A stretch of 64,000 nt of DNA. Origin: Mucilaginibacter mallensis (GTDB lineage: Bacteria > Bacteroidota > Bacteroidia > Sphingobacteriales > Sphingobacteriaceae). A program made the translations under genes and the position numbers. Under the pieces are notes generated by a model that searched no databases, was not told the DNA's origin, and worked only from the letters and a program-made list of their open reading frames with translations. The stretch covers positions 558,001 through 622,000 of the forward strand of contig NZ_LT629740.1 in NCBI RefSeq assembly GCF_900105165.1. The letters are read 5' to 3'. Shown in pieces: positions 43,011 to 53,040 of this stretch. Each line of letters starts with the position of its first letter. Positions within the stretch are counted from its first letter, which is position 1.

Positions 43011-45458
43011 ATGAAGTTTTTTTTCGGATGCTTATTGTCGGCGCTACTGTTAGGCACATATAGCTATTCGCACGCACAAACAGGTATGTCGTTAATTACA
43101 GGTAAAATACTGACAGAAAAGCATATACCTGCCGAAGATGCCACTGTAACACTTCTTAGCCTTCCTGATTCATCTGTGGTTAAAACAACTACATCTGGCC
43201 AAACCGGCGTGTTTAAATTTGATAACATTGTGCCTGGCTTATACCTGCTTTCCATCCATAAAATAGGGTATAGTAAATATTATACCGGGCAATACCATTT
43301 ACTTGCCGGTAAAACAACAGCCATCAGCGAGCTCACTTTATCGCCCGTAAATCAGCAGCTGGGCGAAGTAAGCATTACTGCCAAAAAAGACTATATACAA
43401 GTGCAGCCGGATAAAACGGTGTTGAATGTTGACAGGAGCATACTTTCGGCAGGCAATTCAGTGTTGGACATATTAACTACCGCGCCAGGTGTACGTGTTA
43501 GGGATAACAGTATTTTATTTAAAGGTGGTCAAAAGGCTTTGATAGCTATAAATGGCAAGCCGGTAGGTAATCTTACTGATGATCAGCTGGCCGACCTGTT
43601 GAAAAGTTACCAGGGCAATATGATTAGCCAGATAGAGCTGATAGCAAATCCATCAGCTAAATATGATGCTACGGGTGGCGGCGGGGTGATCAATATCATA
43701 CTGAAAAAGAGTAAAGATCTTGGCTTTAGGGCAAGTATTGTTGAAAGTGCAGCATACGGACAGGATTACAAATTTAGCAGCGGTATTAACCTTAATTACC
43801 GTACAGATAAATTTAATTTTTTTGGGAACTATAGCTTTGCCGATAATAAGCTGCCGCGCTTGCTGGATATTGACCGTAATATTTATGACGATAACCTGCT
43901 AACTAATATTGATGTAAATTATAACAGCACATCATATACAAAAACAAACAACTATAATGCAGGCGTTGATTACAGTATTACACCAAAGCAAACTGTAGGT
44001 GCTCTGTTTTATGGTTACCATAACCAGGCAGGGATTGATAAATTCAGTTCTACTTATATCAGGAATAATGGGTCATTGGATTCTATCCTTACCACGCAAT
44101 CGCATGTGGATAGGGCTATTACTAATCTCAATTATAACCTAAACTACAAAGGCAGCTTTGGTAAAAATAACGGGACATCACTAACAGCCGATTTTGATTA
44201 CTCAACCTACGACAGGAGCTCTTTTGAATTGATTAATAATTATTTCTATCTCACAAACGGCACACCCTACCGTGCGCCTTTATTTTATACTGATAATTCC
44301 CCATCATCTATCAATATCCGTTCCGAACGTATTGATTTTAGTCAGCAGTTAAGCAAAAGCAGTAATTTAAGCGCCGGGTTAAAAGATAACCAGGTAAACA
44401 GCGATAATACTATAGCTTTTAACCAGGGTGCAGATACCGTAAATTTTTTGCCCATACCCTCTTTAACAGACCACTTTATATATAAGGAGCGTATAAATGC
44501 AGCCTATGCAGCCTATAGCGATAAGTTTGGGAAAAGCGATCTTACACTTGGCCTGCGTGCCGAGCAAACGAGCTCATACGGTAAATCATACCACCCTGAT
44601 AAAACGGTAGCCCGCAGTTATTTTGATCTTTTTCCGAATATACAATGGACACAGGCTGTTGATACAAATAACATGCTTTCAATTGGTTATGACCGCCGTA
44701 TAACGCGTCCCAACTACCAGGACCTGAACCCTTTTGTTGGTTTTATTGGCCAATACTCCTATAGTACAGGCAATCCATTTTTAAAGCCGGAGTACTACAA
44801 CGTGTACTCAATTTCAGATCTTTATAAAGATAAATACAAGGTTGAGCTGCGCTTAACGGTAACGCAGGATATGTTTGCCCCGGTTTATGAGCAAAACGAT
44901 TCGACCAAAATATACGTAACCACTTTAAATAACATTGGCACGCGGTACGAGTACGAAGCTGAATTTACCATACCGGTTGATATTACCAAATGGTGGAATG
45001 TTAATATAGACCTTGATGCCGGTTATGCAAAGTATATCTATAATCAGGACAGCGCCCGTAAATCAACCTATGAATTAAATCTGCAGCTCAATCAAAGCTT
45101 TACTATAAATAAAGGCTTAAAAGCTGAGCTATATGGATTTTATTCTTCGCCAACTTACTACGGTATTAAGCAATATAAAGCGCAATATGCGGTACGTGCT
45201 GGCCTTAGTCAGTCGGTACTGCATAACAATGGCAGCATAAGGCTAATGGTTACTGATATTTTTAATAGTGATCAATATCAGTATACCTCCAATTATTCCA
45301 ATCTCGATCTTACAGGCAAGGAAAAAGTGGGGAGCCGGTTTGCGATGCTAACTTTCACCTATCGTTTTGGCAAGTCGACTGTTAAGGGGCCGTCACGGCG
45401 TACAGGAGGTAACGTTGATGACCAAAAAAGGTTAAGTGGCAGTTCAAACGAGAATTAA
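43011..45458 (+). CDS. Outer-membrane beta-barrel receptor (TonB-receptor-like)
   Basis: An 815-residue outer-membrane protein of the OMP_b-brl_3 group. A signal peptide (1-23, ending SHA) precedes a carboxypeptidase-regulatory-like beta sandwich (about 28-110, ITGKILTEKHIPAEDATVTL). A plug domain follows (about 120-225: NVDRSILSAGNSVLDILTTA and NPSAKYDATGGGGVINIILK). The rest is an alternating barrel ending with an aromatic strand (SRFAMLTFTYRFGKS) and a short tail. No SusD partner is adjacent, so it is not a SusCD pair. The ligand is unknown; peptides or metals are typical for such stand-alone receptors. Confidence 0.88.
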   Translation: MKFFFGCLLSALLLGTYSYSHAQTGMSLITGKILTEKHIPAEDATVTLLSLPDSSVVKTTTSGQTGVFKFDNIVPGLYLLSIHKIGYSKYYTGQYHLLAGKTTAISELTLSPVNQQLGEVSITAKKDYIQVQPDKTVLNVDRSILSAGNSVLDILTTAPGVRVRDNSILFKGGQKALIAINGKPVGNLTDDQLADLLKSYQGNMISQIELIANPSAKYDATGGGGVINIILKKSKDLGFRASIVESAAYGQDYKFSSGINLNYRTDKFNFFGNYSFADNKLPRLLDIDRNIYDDNLLTNIDVNYNSTSYTKTNNYNAGVDYSITPKQTVGALFYGYHNQAGIDKFSSTYIRNNGSLDSILTTQSHVDRAITNLNYNLNYKGSFGKNNGTSLTADFDYSTYDRSSFELINNYFYLTNGTPYRAPLFYTDNSPSSINIRSERIDFSQQLSKSSNLSAGLKDNQVNSDNTIAFNQGADTVNFLPIPSLTDHFIYKERINAAYAAYSDKFGKSDLTLGLRAEQTSSYGKSYHPDKTVARSYFDLFPNIQWTQAVDTNNMLSIGYDRRITRPNYQDLNPFVGFIGQYSYSTGNPFLKPEYYNVYSISDLYKDKYKVELRLTVTQDMFAPVYEQNDSTKIYVTTLNNIGTRYEYEAEFTIPVDITKWWNVNIDLDAGYAKYIYNQDSARKSTYELNLQLNQSFTINKGLKAELYGFYSSPTYYGIKQYKAQYAVRAGLSQSVLHNNGSIRLMVTDIFNSDQYQYTSNYSNLDLTGKEKVGSRFAMLTFTYRFGKSTVKGPSRRTGGNVDDQKRLSGSSNEN

Positions 45459-45460
45459 GC

Positions 45461-45673
45461 TTACTTTACACGCAGCTCGGGATATTTACCTTTTATCCGC
45501 TTTACAAAAAAAACGCCCAATGATTCTGCACTAATAAATCTTTTATAGGTTGGCTTCGGAAAGTTAAAGTAAGTCCACACGCCGCCCTCCCTAAATTCAA
45601 GTTCAAGAATTTTAGCGCCGGGATCGTAACCCACGCTATCTAAAACCGATGACCGTACCGGATGCCTTTGCAT
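45461..45673 (-). CDS. KTSC-domain protein
   Basis: A 70-residue protein consisting of one KTSC domain: SSVLDSVGYDPGAKILELEF, then REGGVWTYFNFPKPTYKRFI and SLGVFFVKRIKGKYP. The domain is named after the C-terminal region of some lysyl-tRNA synthetases and also occurs alone; its role is not known. The start at 45673 (MQRHPVRSSVLD) fits stand-alone members; an open frame 20 codons further upstream would overlap the DUF1634 gene. It lies last on the minus strand after tauE and the DUF1634 gene. Confidence 0.75.
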   Translation of the reverse strand: MQRHPVRSSVLDSVGYDPGAKILELEFREGGVWTYFNFPKPTYKRFISAESLGVFFVKRIKGKYPELRVK

Positions 45674-45716
45674 TATAGGTATAACAGCACAAAGACGGTA
45701 AATTGTTTTAAAAATG

Positions 45717-46106
45717 TTAACCGGCATGGCCACTTAGCATGCTTGCAAATATGATAAGCAGTACCAGCAAGCTAATGAATATATAAAGTTTGTCCTTCTC
45801 GAGCACAAAACCTATTGTTGAGAATATAACCCGGAGTATGGGCGTAGCAATCAGCAGGATGATGCCGAACTGTATAATAGCCTGCCCCCTAAAGGTAACT
45901 ATGCCGTACATAATCCCCTTAAAGTTTTGTATAAAATCGGGTATGCCAACAAATTTGCGATGGTCAACCACCTCCTGACCATGCCTGTAAAGGAAAATAA
46001 TACCGCCGAAGAATACGATACTGATAGATACAATTACGCCTATGCGCAGTACCCAGCCTATAACCACCTGCATGTCTGTATCCTTAAAACTGATCTTTTG
46101 TGCCAT
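45717..46106 (-). CDS. DUF1634 membrane protein
   Basis: A 129-residue protein with three membrane segments (about 13-38, 66-90 and 105-125). The start MAQKISFKDTDMQVVIGWVL and RGQAIIQFGIILLIATPILR fit DUF1634. It starts one base after the stop of the TauE/SafE gene, an arrangement common in many bacteria, so the two probably work together in anion (sulfite or sulfonate-related) export. Function of the domain itself has not been shown. Confidence 0.85.
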   Translation of the reverse strand: MAQKISFKDTDMQVVIGWVLRIGVIVSISIVFFGGIIFLYRHGQEVVDHRKFVGIPDFIQNFKGIMYGIVTFRGQAIIQFGIILLIATPILRVIFSTIGFVLEKDKLYIFISLLVLLIIFASMLSGHAG

Positions 46107-46107
46107 G

Positions 46108-46944
46108 TTATATTTTCCCGATTATTCCGTTATAGATCATCTGCGAAGCTAAAAAAGCAACCACAATGGCAAATACCCAGCGTAGCCAGCCCGATGATTG
46201 TGTGTGTACCAATATTTTTGATCCGCTTAAGGCGCCAAGCAGCACGCCAACTACCACCGGCATTGATATACCCGGATCGATATAACCACGCTGTAAATAA
46301 ACCACAGCGCTTGCCGCAGCGGTAACACCAATCATAAAATTGCTGGTGGTGGTTGATACTTTAAAGGGGATCCGCATAATGGTGTCCATGGCCAGTACCT
46401 TTAATGCACCTGAACCCACACCCAGCAAGCCCGATAAAACACCTGCGAACAGCATCATTACAAACCCGCCGCCTACTTTAGTTACACTGTAATTAACGGT
46501 GCCCTGCGCGGTGGGGTAACTGCTGTTCAGCTTTAGTTTTTCGGCCCACTGGTTTTTATGTTTTACTATTTGCTCTGCCTTTTTGCGGAGCGACATGACA
46601 GCCGAAAAGATAAGTATAACGCCCAGCAAAATAGCGATGTAATGCGTAGGTATATATACCGCAAGTATGGCCCCCGTCATGGCGCCTGCGGTGGTGGCAA
46701 TCTCAAGGAACATGCCTAGCCTGATATTGGTAATACCCTCGCGCACATAAGCCGCCGCCGAACCGGAAGATGTGGCTATAACCGATACCAGCGATGCGCC
46801 GATAGCATAATGAATATCAACATGAAGCCCTAACGTAAGCAGTGGGATAATTACAAACCCGCCGCCAAGCCCCGTTAATGAACCCAACAGGCCGGCAAAG
46901 TATGAACCGATAAGTATAATAAGCGTAAATACTAATACCGACAT
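46108..46944 (-). CDS. TauE/SafE-family anion permease
   Basis: Membrane permease of the sulfite exporter family, 278 residues with about eight membrane segments. The two half-repeats each carry the family pattern: FAGLLGSLTGLGGGFVIIPL (about 13-33) and FAGVLSGLLGVGSGALKVLA (about 165-184). Substrates in the family include sulfite, sulfoacetate and other small anions. It leads a three-gene minus-strand unit with the DUF1634 and KTSC genes. The substrate is not visible here; no sulfur-metabolism gene is adjacent. Confidence 0.88.
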   Translation of the reverse strand: MSVLVFTLIILIGSYFAGLLGSLTGLGGGFVIIPLLTLGLHVDIHYAIGASLVSVIATSSGSAAAYVREGITNIRLGMFLEIATTAGAMTGAILAVYIPTHYIAILLGVILIFSAVMSLRKKAEQIVKHKNQWAEKLKLNSSYPTAQGTVNYSVTKVGGGFVMMLFAGVLSGLLGVGSGALKVLAMDTIMRIPFKVSTTTSNFMIGVTAAASAVVYLQRGYIDPGISMPVVVGVLLGALSGSKILVHTQSSGWLRWVFAIVVAFLASQMIYNGIIGKI

Positions 46945-47094
46945 ATAATTGTTGAGGCTGTTAAAAGTGCTAAATTAGCAATACTTTTTAAGGCTTTGTC
47001 CCTGAGCAAAGAAATAATAACGTTACACAAATCAGACAGAATTTTAACAACAATAAATCGAACTTTATGTTATTAATTCAACTTAAATTTACTT

Positions 47095-48153
<1,059 letters not shown>

Positions 48154-48164
48154 TTGCCCGTTCT

Positions 48165-48271
48165 CAGTTGGCAGCGTGCAGTTAACAGTTTGCAAGTAAG
48201 CACACTGCCAACAATACTGGCTTCAGTTTACAACTGAAGCCTCCGGATCCTGAAAGTTTGTAACTTTCAGG
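48165..48271. repeat. Family F double hairpin, copy 3, with an extra stem
   Basis: GTTGGCAG ... CTGCCAAC (about 48165-48212) precedes GGCTTCAGTT/AACTGAAGCC (48219-48241) and CCTGAAAGTT/AACTTTCAGG (48249-48271). It lies between the convergent fbaB and META genes. Confidence 0.7.
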
Positions 48272-48272
48272 A

Positions 48273-48713
48273 TTATTGTCTTTCCTTCAGCGCCATCACC
48301 TCCGCATCATTCACCAGCAGGCGCAGCGTTCCATCGCCCGTCAGGGCCCAGGTTAGGTGTTTCGATGCTAAAGCTTCGTAAAAATCACCTGAGATGGTAT
48401 TTCCGGGGCAGGCCATTTGGGTAGTAGCAATCGGCCCTGCGGTAATGTTATCGCCTTTATAGGCAGCAACCCCCATAAATGTATTGCAGCCATCGCTGCC
48501 ATTTATCTTATTATCCTGCATCTCAAAGGTGATGGATGGCAGGCCGTTTCCGTAATCTCTTTGATTAAGTACTTTGCCATTAAATGATACTACCTCCCAA
48601 ACAATATTATTGATCCGGGCATCTACAGCGCTATGCTCATCTTTTTTAATAGTGCTGCATGCCGATAGTACAATAAGCAAACAGGCAATTAAAGGCAGTT
48701 TTAATTTCATCAT
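48273..48713 (-). CDS. META-domain lipoprotein (HslJ-like)
   Basis: A 146-residue lipoprotein: MMKLKLPLIACLLIVLSACS with the lipobox Cys19. The META domain follows: WEVVSFNGKVLNQRDYGNGL, then ITFEMQDNKINGSDGCNTFM with the family's GxxGCNxFxG signature, IGPIATTQMACPG, and LRLLVNDAEVMALKE at the end. The two Cys outside the lipobox (in DGCN and MACP) are those usual in the family and may form a bridge. E. coli HslJ is linked with heat shock and novobiocin tolerance; a precise role here is not known. Confidence 0.88.
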   Translation of the reverse strand: MMKLKLPLIACLLIVLSACSTIKKDEHSAVDARINNIVWEVVSFNGKVLNQRDYGNGLPSITFEMQDNKINGSDGCNTFMGVAAYKGDNITAGPIATTQMACPGNTISGDFYEALASKHLTWALTGDGTLRLLVNDAEVMALKERQ

Positions 48714-48896
48714 TTTATGTTTGAGGGTGTTTATTCCTGAATAAAGTAACGATGTTTTATTGAAAATAGCTTTATGCCATCTGTTAAAATTTGCTAAAAT
48801 TTAACAATGCCCTTACGAAGTATTTAAAGTATTATTTTTTTAAATTGATAGGTTTTAGGATATTTGCACCAGATAGCCTGCAAAGGCATTACAGAT

Positions 48897-48967
48897 TTTC
48901 CTATGGTGCAAGGGTAACATGTCTGATTCTGGTTCAGAAGATAGTGGTTCGAATCCATTTAGGAAAA
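48897..48967 (+). tRNA. tRNA-Gln (anticodon CUG)
   Basis: Cloverleaf by eye: acceptor TTTCCTA/TAGGAAA (48897-48903 and 48960-48966, seven perfect pairs), D arm 48906-48920 with three pairs, anticodon stem TCTGA/TCAGA with loop TTCTGGT (anticodon CTG at 48929-48931), variable loop AGAT, T stem AGTGG/CCATT around TTCGAAT, discriminator A48967. The U1-A72 pair is characteristic of tRNA-Gln. CCA is not encoded. A strong terminator follows at 48975-49008. The D stem is weak, so some decay cannot be excluded. Confidence 0.85.
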
Positions 48968-48974
48968 CCCCAAT

Positions 48975-49012
48975 GGGGCAACGTCAATTTTTTTGATCCG
49001 TTGCCCCGTTTT
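48975..49012 (+). terminator. Terminator after tRNA-Gln
   Basis: GGGGCAACG (48975-48983) pairs exactly with CGTTGCCCC (48999-49007) and is followed by GTTTTATTT. Confidence 0.8.
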
Positions 49013-49106
49013 ATTTAGAGTTTGTGTGTAATCTGCCTTTACCAATTAGATCTATCTTAATCCTTTCTTTGTTAAAAAGAGTTAAACAAAACACTAAGTT
49101 TATCAC

Positions 49107-50450
49107 ATGCCTTTTAATTTCATTCAGGTTTCATATTCTGTGAGCATTTTTGGTACTGAGATTGCTTATTGGTGCTATACAGAACAATTACCCTTGAAAA
49201 TTACCCCCTTGAAAATTTTTAAGCTTCCGATTATCGTACTTGCAGTTTTCTGCACTTCAAAGACGTTCTCACAGACTGATAGCAGCAAGGTAAACGGACG
49301 TTTAATCAACGACCAGAAATCTGTATTGAGCCCTGCTGATTCAACCGGGCAGCGAGATATGATCGACGCCGTTGATCGCTTGTTTAGCAAAAGCACTTCA
49401 GTTACAGCGGGAAAGCCGGCCCGAAGGTTCAATTTTTCAGCTGTTCCCTCTTTAGGATATACGCTGTCAACAGGCCTTGCTATTGACCTGACAGGCAACG
49501 TTGCATTTTATACGGGCAGCGCCCATCAGGAGAACCTTTCGAATATTGAAACCGACCTTGCTTATGATACCAAAACCCAGCGCTTGTTTTTTAACAGGGC
49601 CGAGATCTGGTTTCCTGATAATGGATACCGTCTGGTAACAGATATACGCTGGCTTAAATTCCCTACAGAAACTTATGGCCTTGGTACATTAACAACAACG
49701 GCACAAACCAACGAGATAGATTATAATTACATACGCTTATATGGTACATTATACAAAACATTGCTAACCGATTTTTATGCGGGTGCAGGGTACAATTTAG
49801 ATTATTACTATAATATTACAGCCGGTGGGAATCTTGATAAAAGCGAATCTGATTTTGAAAAATACGGACAGCCAATAGCTTCTACCTCGTCGGGTATTAA
49901 CCTCGACCTGTTATATGATAGCCGGCGGAACAGTATCAACCCGCTTGGTGGGCAGTATGCCAGCCTGGTATTCCGCCAGAACCTCACGTTGATGGGCAGC
50001 AGCACCAACTGGGAATCTATCGAACTCGACCTGCGGAAATATTTAAGGTTGTCAGATCACTCAAATAATGTGCTGGCATTTTGGGGTATGGCCTGGTTGT
50101 CATCAGCAGGCACACCTTACCTGGCCTTACCTCAAACTGCAGGTGATATGTATACCAACAGCGGGCGTGGCTATGCCGAAGGGCGTTTTCGCGGGCGCGA
50201 TATGCTGTACCTCGAATCTGAATACCGCTTTGGTATCAGCCGGAATGGTTTGTTTGGCGCTGTGGTTTTTGCCAACGGACAAAGTTTTACAGATTACCCC
50301 AGCAATACCTTTAAAGGCTTAGCTCCAGGCACAGGGGCGGGTATCCGTATCAAAATAAACAAGCACTCTGATACCAATGTTTGTATTGATTATGGCGTAG
50401 GCACCAATGGCTCACACGGCTTCTTCGTTAACCTGGGCGAAGTTTTTTAG
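49107..50450 (+). CDS. BamA/TamA-type outer-membrane barrel
   Basis: A protein with a 16-strand-like barrel of the bacterial surface antigen (D15) family but no visible POTRA repeats. The true start is uncertain: the ATG at 49107 gives 447 residues, while TTG codons at 49194 or 49209 put a signal peptide (KIFKLPIIVLAVFCTSKTFS) at the very N-terminus and may be the real start. Barrel strands run from about 95 (FNFSAVPSLGYTLSTGLAID) to the end, with GINLDLLYDSRRNSINPLGG matching the D15 motif. First gene after tRNA-Gln. Role in assembly or transport is unproven. Confidence 0.78.
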   Translation: MPFNFIQVSYSVSIFGTEIAYWCYTEQLPLKITPLKIFKLPIIVLAVFCTSKTFSQTDSSKVNGRLINDQKSVLSPADSTGQRDMIDAVDRLFSKSTSVTAGKPARRFNFSAVPSLGYTLSTGLAIDLTGNVAFYTGSAHQENLSNIETDLAYDTKTQRLFFNRAEIWFPDNGYRLVTDIRWLKFPTETYGLGTLTTTAQTNEIDYNYIRLYGTLYKTLLTDFYAGAGYNLDYYYNITAGGNLDKSESDFEKYGQPIASTSSGINLDLLYDSRRNSINPLGGQYASLVFRQNLTLMGSSTNWESIELDLRKYLRLSDHSNNVLAFWGMAWLSSAGTPYLALPQTAGDMYTNSGRGYAEGRFRGRDMLYLESEYRFGISRNGLFGAVVFANGQSFTDYPSNTFKGLAPGTGAGIRIKINKHSDTNVCIDYGVGTNGSHGFFVNLGEVF

Positions 50451-50529
50451 CTCCCCCCGATCAGCGGGTAATTGGTTCGTGGCTATATAGACTTGGTTAT
50501 TGGTGATTTTTAACTAATATGCCCGCCTT

Positions 50530-51321
50530 TTAAAAATCAGAATACTCAGTTGGGTGAAGAAACATAATATCAGCGTGCGAAACGTTGTTTTTATATTCAT
50601 CCTTAGCGGTAAGTGTTTTCCATTGTGTGTCATTTCCAAATGTTTCCCAATGTTTATCTCTGTCTGCTTTGCTGTTAAAAGTGGTCATATACATTAGGTT
50701 TGGCATATGGCTACCGGATATAACTTCCGAGTAAAAAACAGCATTAAAGTTCAATCTTTTAAAAAGACCTATCTCGTCGCCTACATTAAACATCCGAACT
50801 TTGTTGATATTATATTTTTCCGTTGGGCTTTCATAACTGCGCAATTCATAAACCCTGTCAGCTTTAGCTGCTGTGAGATTAGGAACTGCTGTAGACGGCA
50901 TCCCCGGAAAAGCCTGTAGTATAATCGATTCTATGCGGGTATAAGGAGCATTTTTGTAATCCGCATCAATGTAGTCTCTGCCGTCAGCCAAATATTTTGT
51001 ATCAGCTTGTAGTAATTGTTCAATCCCTGCTAATTTGTCCAATGAGGAAAAAGGAGTAAAAACGTAGATTCTTCTGTCTGTATCCTGTTGTGTAACCGGC
51101 TTAAATATTCCCACCTGTTTAATACCGGCACGATGAATAGCCGGTATGTAGGCTTGTTGTAAATATTGTTCGAGCCTGGTTTCCTGTTCCTGGGTTTTAT
51201 AATGGTAGATCTTAAGCTGATAATAATCCCTGGCCGGCGCTTTGGCCTTAGTATTTATAGTAGCAATTAAAATGATCGAAATACAAAGGCAAATAAATTT
51301 GGATGGGCAATATAACTTCAT
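50530..51321 (-). CDS. Exported NIPSNAP-domain protein
   Basis: A 263-residue protein with a signal peptide (about 1-27, ending TKAKA) and two ferredoxin-like NIPSNAP/Dabb modules: YYQLKIYHYKTQEQETRLEQ (about 33-52) and DRVYELRSYESPTEKYNINK (about 165-185), the second closing with MTTFNSKADRDKHWETFGND. In Bacteroidota such proteins are common next to oxidoreductases and sugar-degrading genes, but their activity is unknown. It lies on the minus strand downstream of hxlR and points away from the tRNA. Confidence 0.82.
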   Translation of the reverse strand: MKLYCPSKFICLCISIILIATINTKAKAPARDYYQLKIYHYKTQEQETRLEQYLQQAYIPAIHRAGIKQVGIFKPVTQQDTDRRIYVFTPFSSLDKLAGIEQLLQADTKYLADGRDYIDADYKNAPYTRIESIILQAFPGMPSTAVPNLTAAKADRVYELRSYESPTEKYNINKVRMFNVGDEIGLFKRLNFNAVFYSEVISGSHMPNLMYMTTFNSKADRDKHWETFGNDTQWKTLTAKDEYKNNVSHADIMFLHPTEYSDF

Positions 51322-51440
51322 AACACGTTTTGTTTAATGTTAATCACAAAACTATACTAATGCTATTTTAAAAATGAAAATGAGGCCACTAATAAATCAA
51401 TTAGCTGTGTGCGATAAGAGAGTACATCTCCCTTTAGCAA

Positions 51441-51794
51441 TCAAAACTGCATTTTGCTTTCTGCAAAATCGCATAGTCCGCCTAATATTTCGCTCAGTTC
51501 CTCGCCCTTAGTAGTTAGAGTATATTCAGTTCTGGGTGGATTACCCGGTATGCAGCTTTTATTGACCAGTTCATGTTGTTCAAGGTACTTCAACCGGTCG
51601 GCAAGGATATGATCACTGATGTGTTCCAGGTCTTCTCTCAAACTGTTGAAACGTGAATTACCTTCCTCAATGCTAAAAAGGACTTCAGTCATCCATCGTT
51701 TACTTAATAAATAGAGTAGCTCGTTAAGTGCGCATTTTTCTTCCAGGAAAGATTGATTATAAAAATTCGTGGAACTTAGTTTTCTTTCTGACAT
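51441..51794 (-). CDS. HxlR-family transcriptional regulator
   Basis: A 117-residue winged-helix regulator. The family's N-terminal region is CALNELLYLLSKRWMTEVLF (Cys21; the usual motif is CP...L...I.GKW), then RFNSLREDLEHISDHILADR as the recognition helix, and the wing and C-terminus RTEYTLTTKGEELSEILGGL. The single N-terminal Cys may sense redox or electrophiles, as in HypR and YodB. It is divergent from the aldo/keto reductase gene, and a palindrome overlaps its own start region. Confidence 0.88.
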   Translation of the reverse strand: MSERKLSSTNFYNQSFLEEKCALNELLYLLSKRWMTEVLFSIEEGNSRFNSLREDLEHISDHILADRLKYLEQHELVNKSCIPGNPPRTEYTLTTKGEELSEILGGLCDFAESKMQF

Positions 51795-51796
51795 AC

Positions 51797-51814
51797 TAAC
51801 TTGTTAATGAGTTA
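51797..51814. promoter_or_regulatory. Imperfect palindrome next to the hxlR start
   Basis: TAACTTGTTAATGAGTTA is palindromic at 14 of 18 positions and begins three bases upstream of the hxlR ATG. HxlR-type proteins bind such sites as dimers. It could serve for autoregulation and control of the divergent gene. Confidence 0.4.
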
Positions 51815-51959
51815 CTAATTAAGGGTTAAGCTGTTGGCCGCCTTAATCATTAATTGTTCCTTTGTGCTTGTTACGGCCTTATTATTTAAGAGATAGAATA
51901 TAACAAAGATGATAATTGGTGTACAATAAACAAAGAATGTAACTAAAATTAAACAAATC

Positions 51960-52955
51960 ATGAAATACCGAAAATTAGCAAATACAGACCTATTACTTTC
52001 TGAAGTTACTTTTGGGGCCTGGGCTGCCGGGGGCTGGATGTGGGGCGGTACAGAACGTAAAGATGCCATTGATGCGATCAGGGCCTCCTACTCTATGGGT
52101 GTAACTTCTATTGACACGGCCCCTATTTACGGGCAAGGCACCAGCGAGGAAATTGTAGGCGAAGCGGTTAAAGGACTACCTCGTGACCGGTTTCAAATCC
52201 TGACCAAGTACGGTATGCGTTGGGATCTTAAAAAAGGCGATTTCGCCTTTAGCAGTAAAAACAACAACGACGAAAATATTGACATTTATAAGTATGCCGG
52301 AAAAGAAAGCATCATTAAAGAATGTGAAGACAGTTTAAAGCGCCTGGGAACCGATTACATTGATCTGTACCAGATCCATTGGCCCGATTCAACCACACCG
52401 ATAGCAGAAAGCATGGAGGCGGTTTCACGTTTAATTGAACAGGGGAAAGTGCGGTATGCCGGTGTTTGTAATTATGACGCGGCACAACTGGCCGAGGCTT
52501 CGAAATACATCACCCTGGCATCAGACCAGGTGCCCTACAGCATGGTTAAACGCGGAATAGAAACAGAGCTGATCCCTTATTGCCTGGATAATAATAAATC
52601 CATTTTGGCTTACAGTCCGCTTGAAAGGGGGCTTTTAACCGGTAAAATAAAACCCGGGCATGCATTTGCGCCGGGTGATCATCGTAAAGATATCTCATTT
52701 TTTAAAGGAGAAAATTTGCAAAGAACAGATGAGTTCCTTGAGTTGCTAAAACCACTTGCTGCCGAAAAACGCTTAACGCTAGGACAACTGGTTATCCTGT
52801 GGACATTACAGCAACCAGGAATTACCATTGCCCTGGTTGGCGCCAGAAACAGCGAACAGGCAGTTGAGAATGCCAAGGCTATTGACAAGACGCTAAACAA
52901 AGAGGAAATCGCAATAATTACAGATTACCTTGAACAACTGGAACTGGTAGTGTAA
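51960..52955 (+). CDS. Aldo/keto reductase
   Basis: NADP(H)-dependent (alpha/beta)8 barrel oxidoreductase, 331 residues. MKYRKLANTDLLLSEVTFGA is a normal start. The catalytic tetrad residues fit: Asp in VTSIDTAPIYGQGTSEEIVG with the Tyr next to it, Lys in QILTKYGM, and His in IDLYQIHWPD. The cofactor-binding end is IALVGARNSEQAVENAKAID. It resembles the YghZ/potassium-channel beta-subunit-like group. First gene of a plus-strand set with a sugar dehydrogenase and cytochrome c, divergent from hxlR. Confidence 0.9.
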   Translation: MKYRKLANTDLLLSEVTFGAWAAGGWMWGGTERKDAIDAIRASYSMGVTSIDTAPIYGQGTSEEIVGEAVKGLPRDRFQILTKYGMRWDLKKGDFAFSSKNNNDENIDIYKYAGKESIIKECEDSLKRLGTDYIDLYQIHWPDSTTPIAESMEAVSRLIEQGKVRYAGVCNYDAAQLAEASKYITLASDQVPYSMVKRGIETELIPYCLDNNKSILAYSPLERGLLTGKIKPGHAFAPGDHRKDISFFKGENLQRTDEFLELLKPLAAEKRLTLGQLVILWTLQQPGITIALVGARNSEQAVENAKAIDKTLNKEEIAIITDYLEQLELVV

Positions 52956-53040
52956 TTGCAGATAAATAGTTTATATAAAATAACGCTTATTTCTTACTAA
53001 AGTCATCGAAAATTAATTCTATCACATCATTTAATTTATC

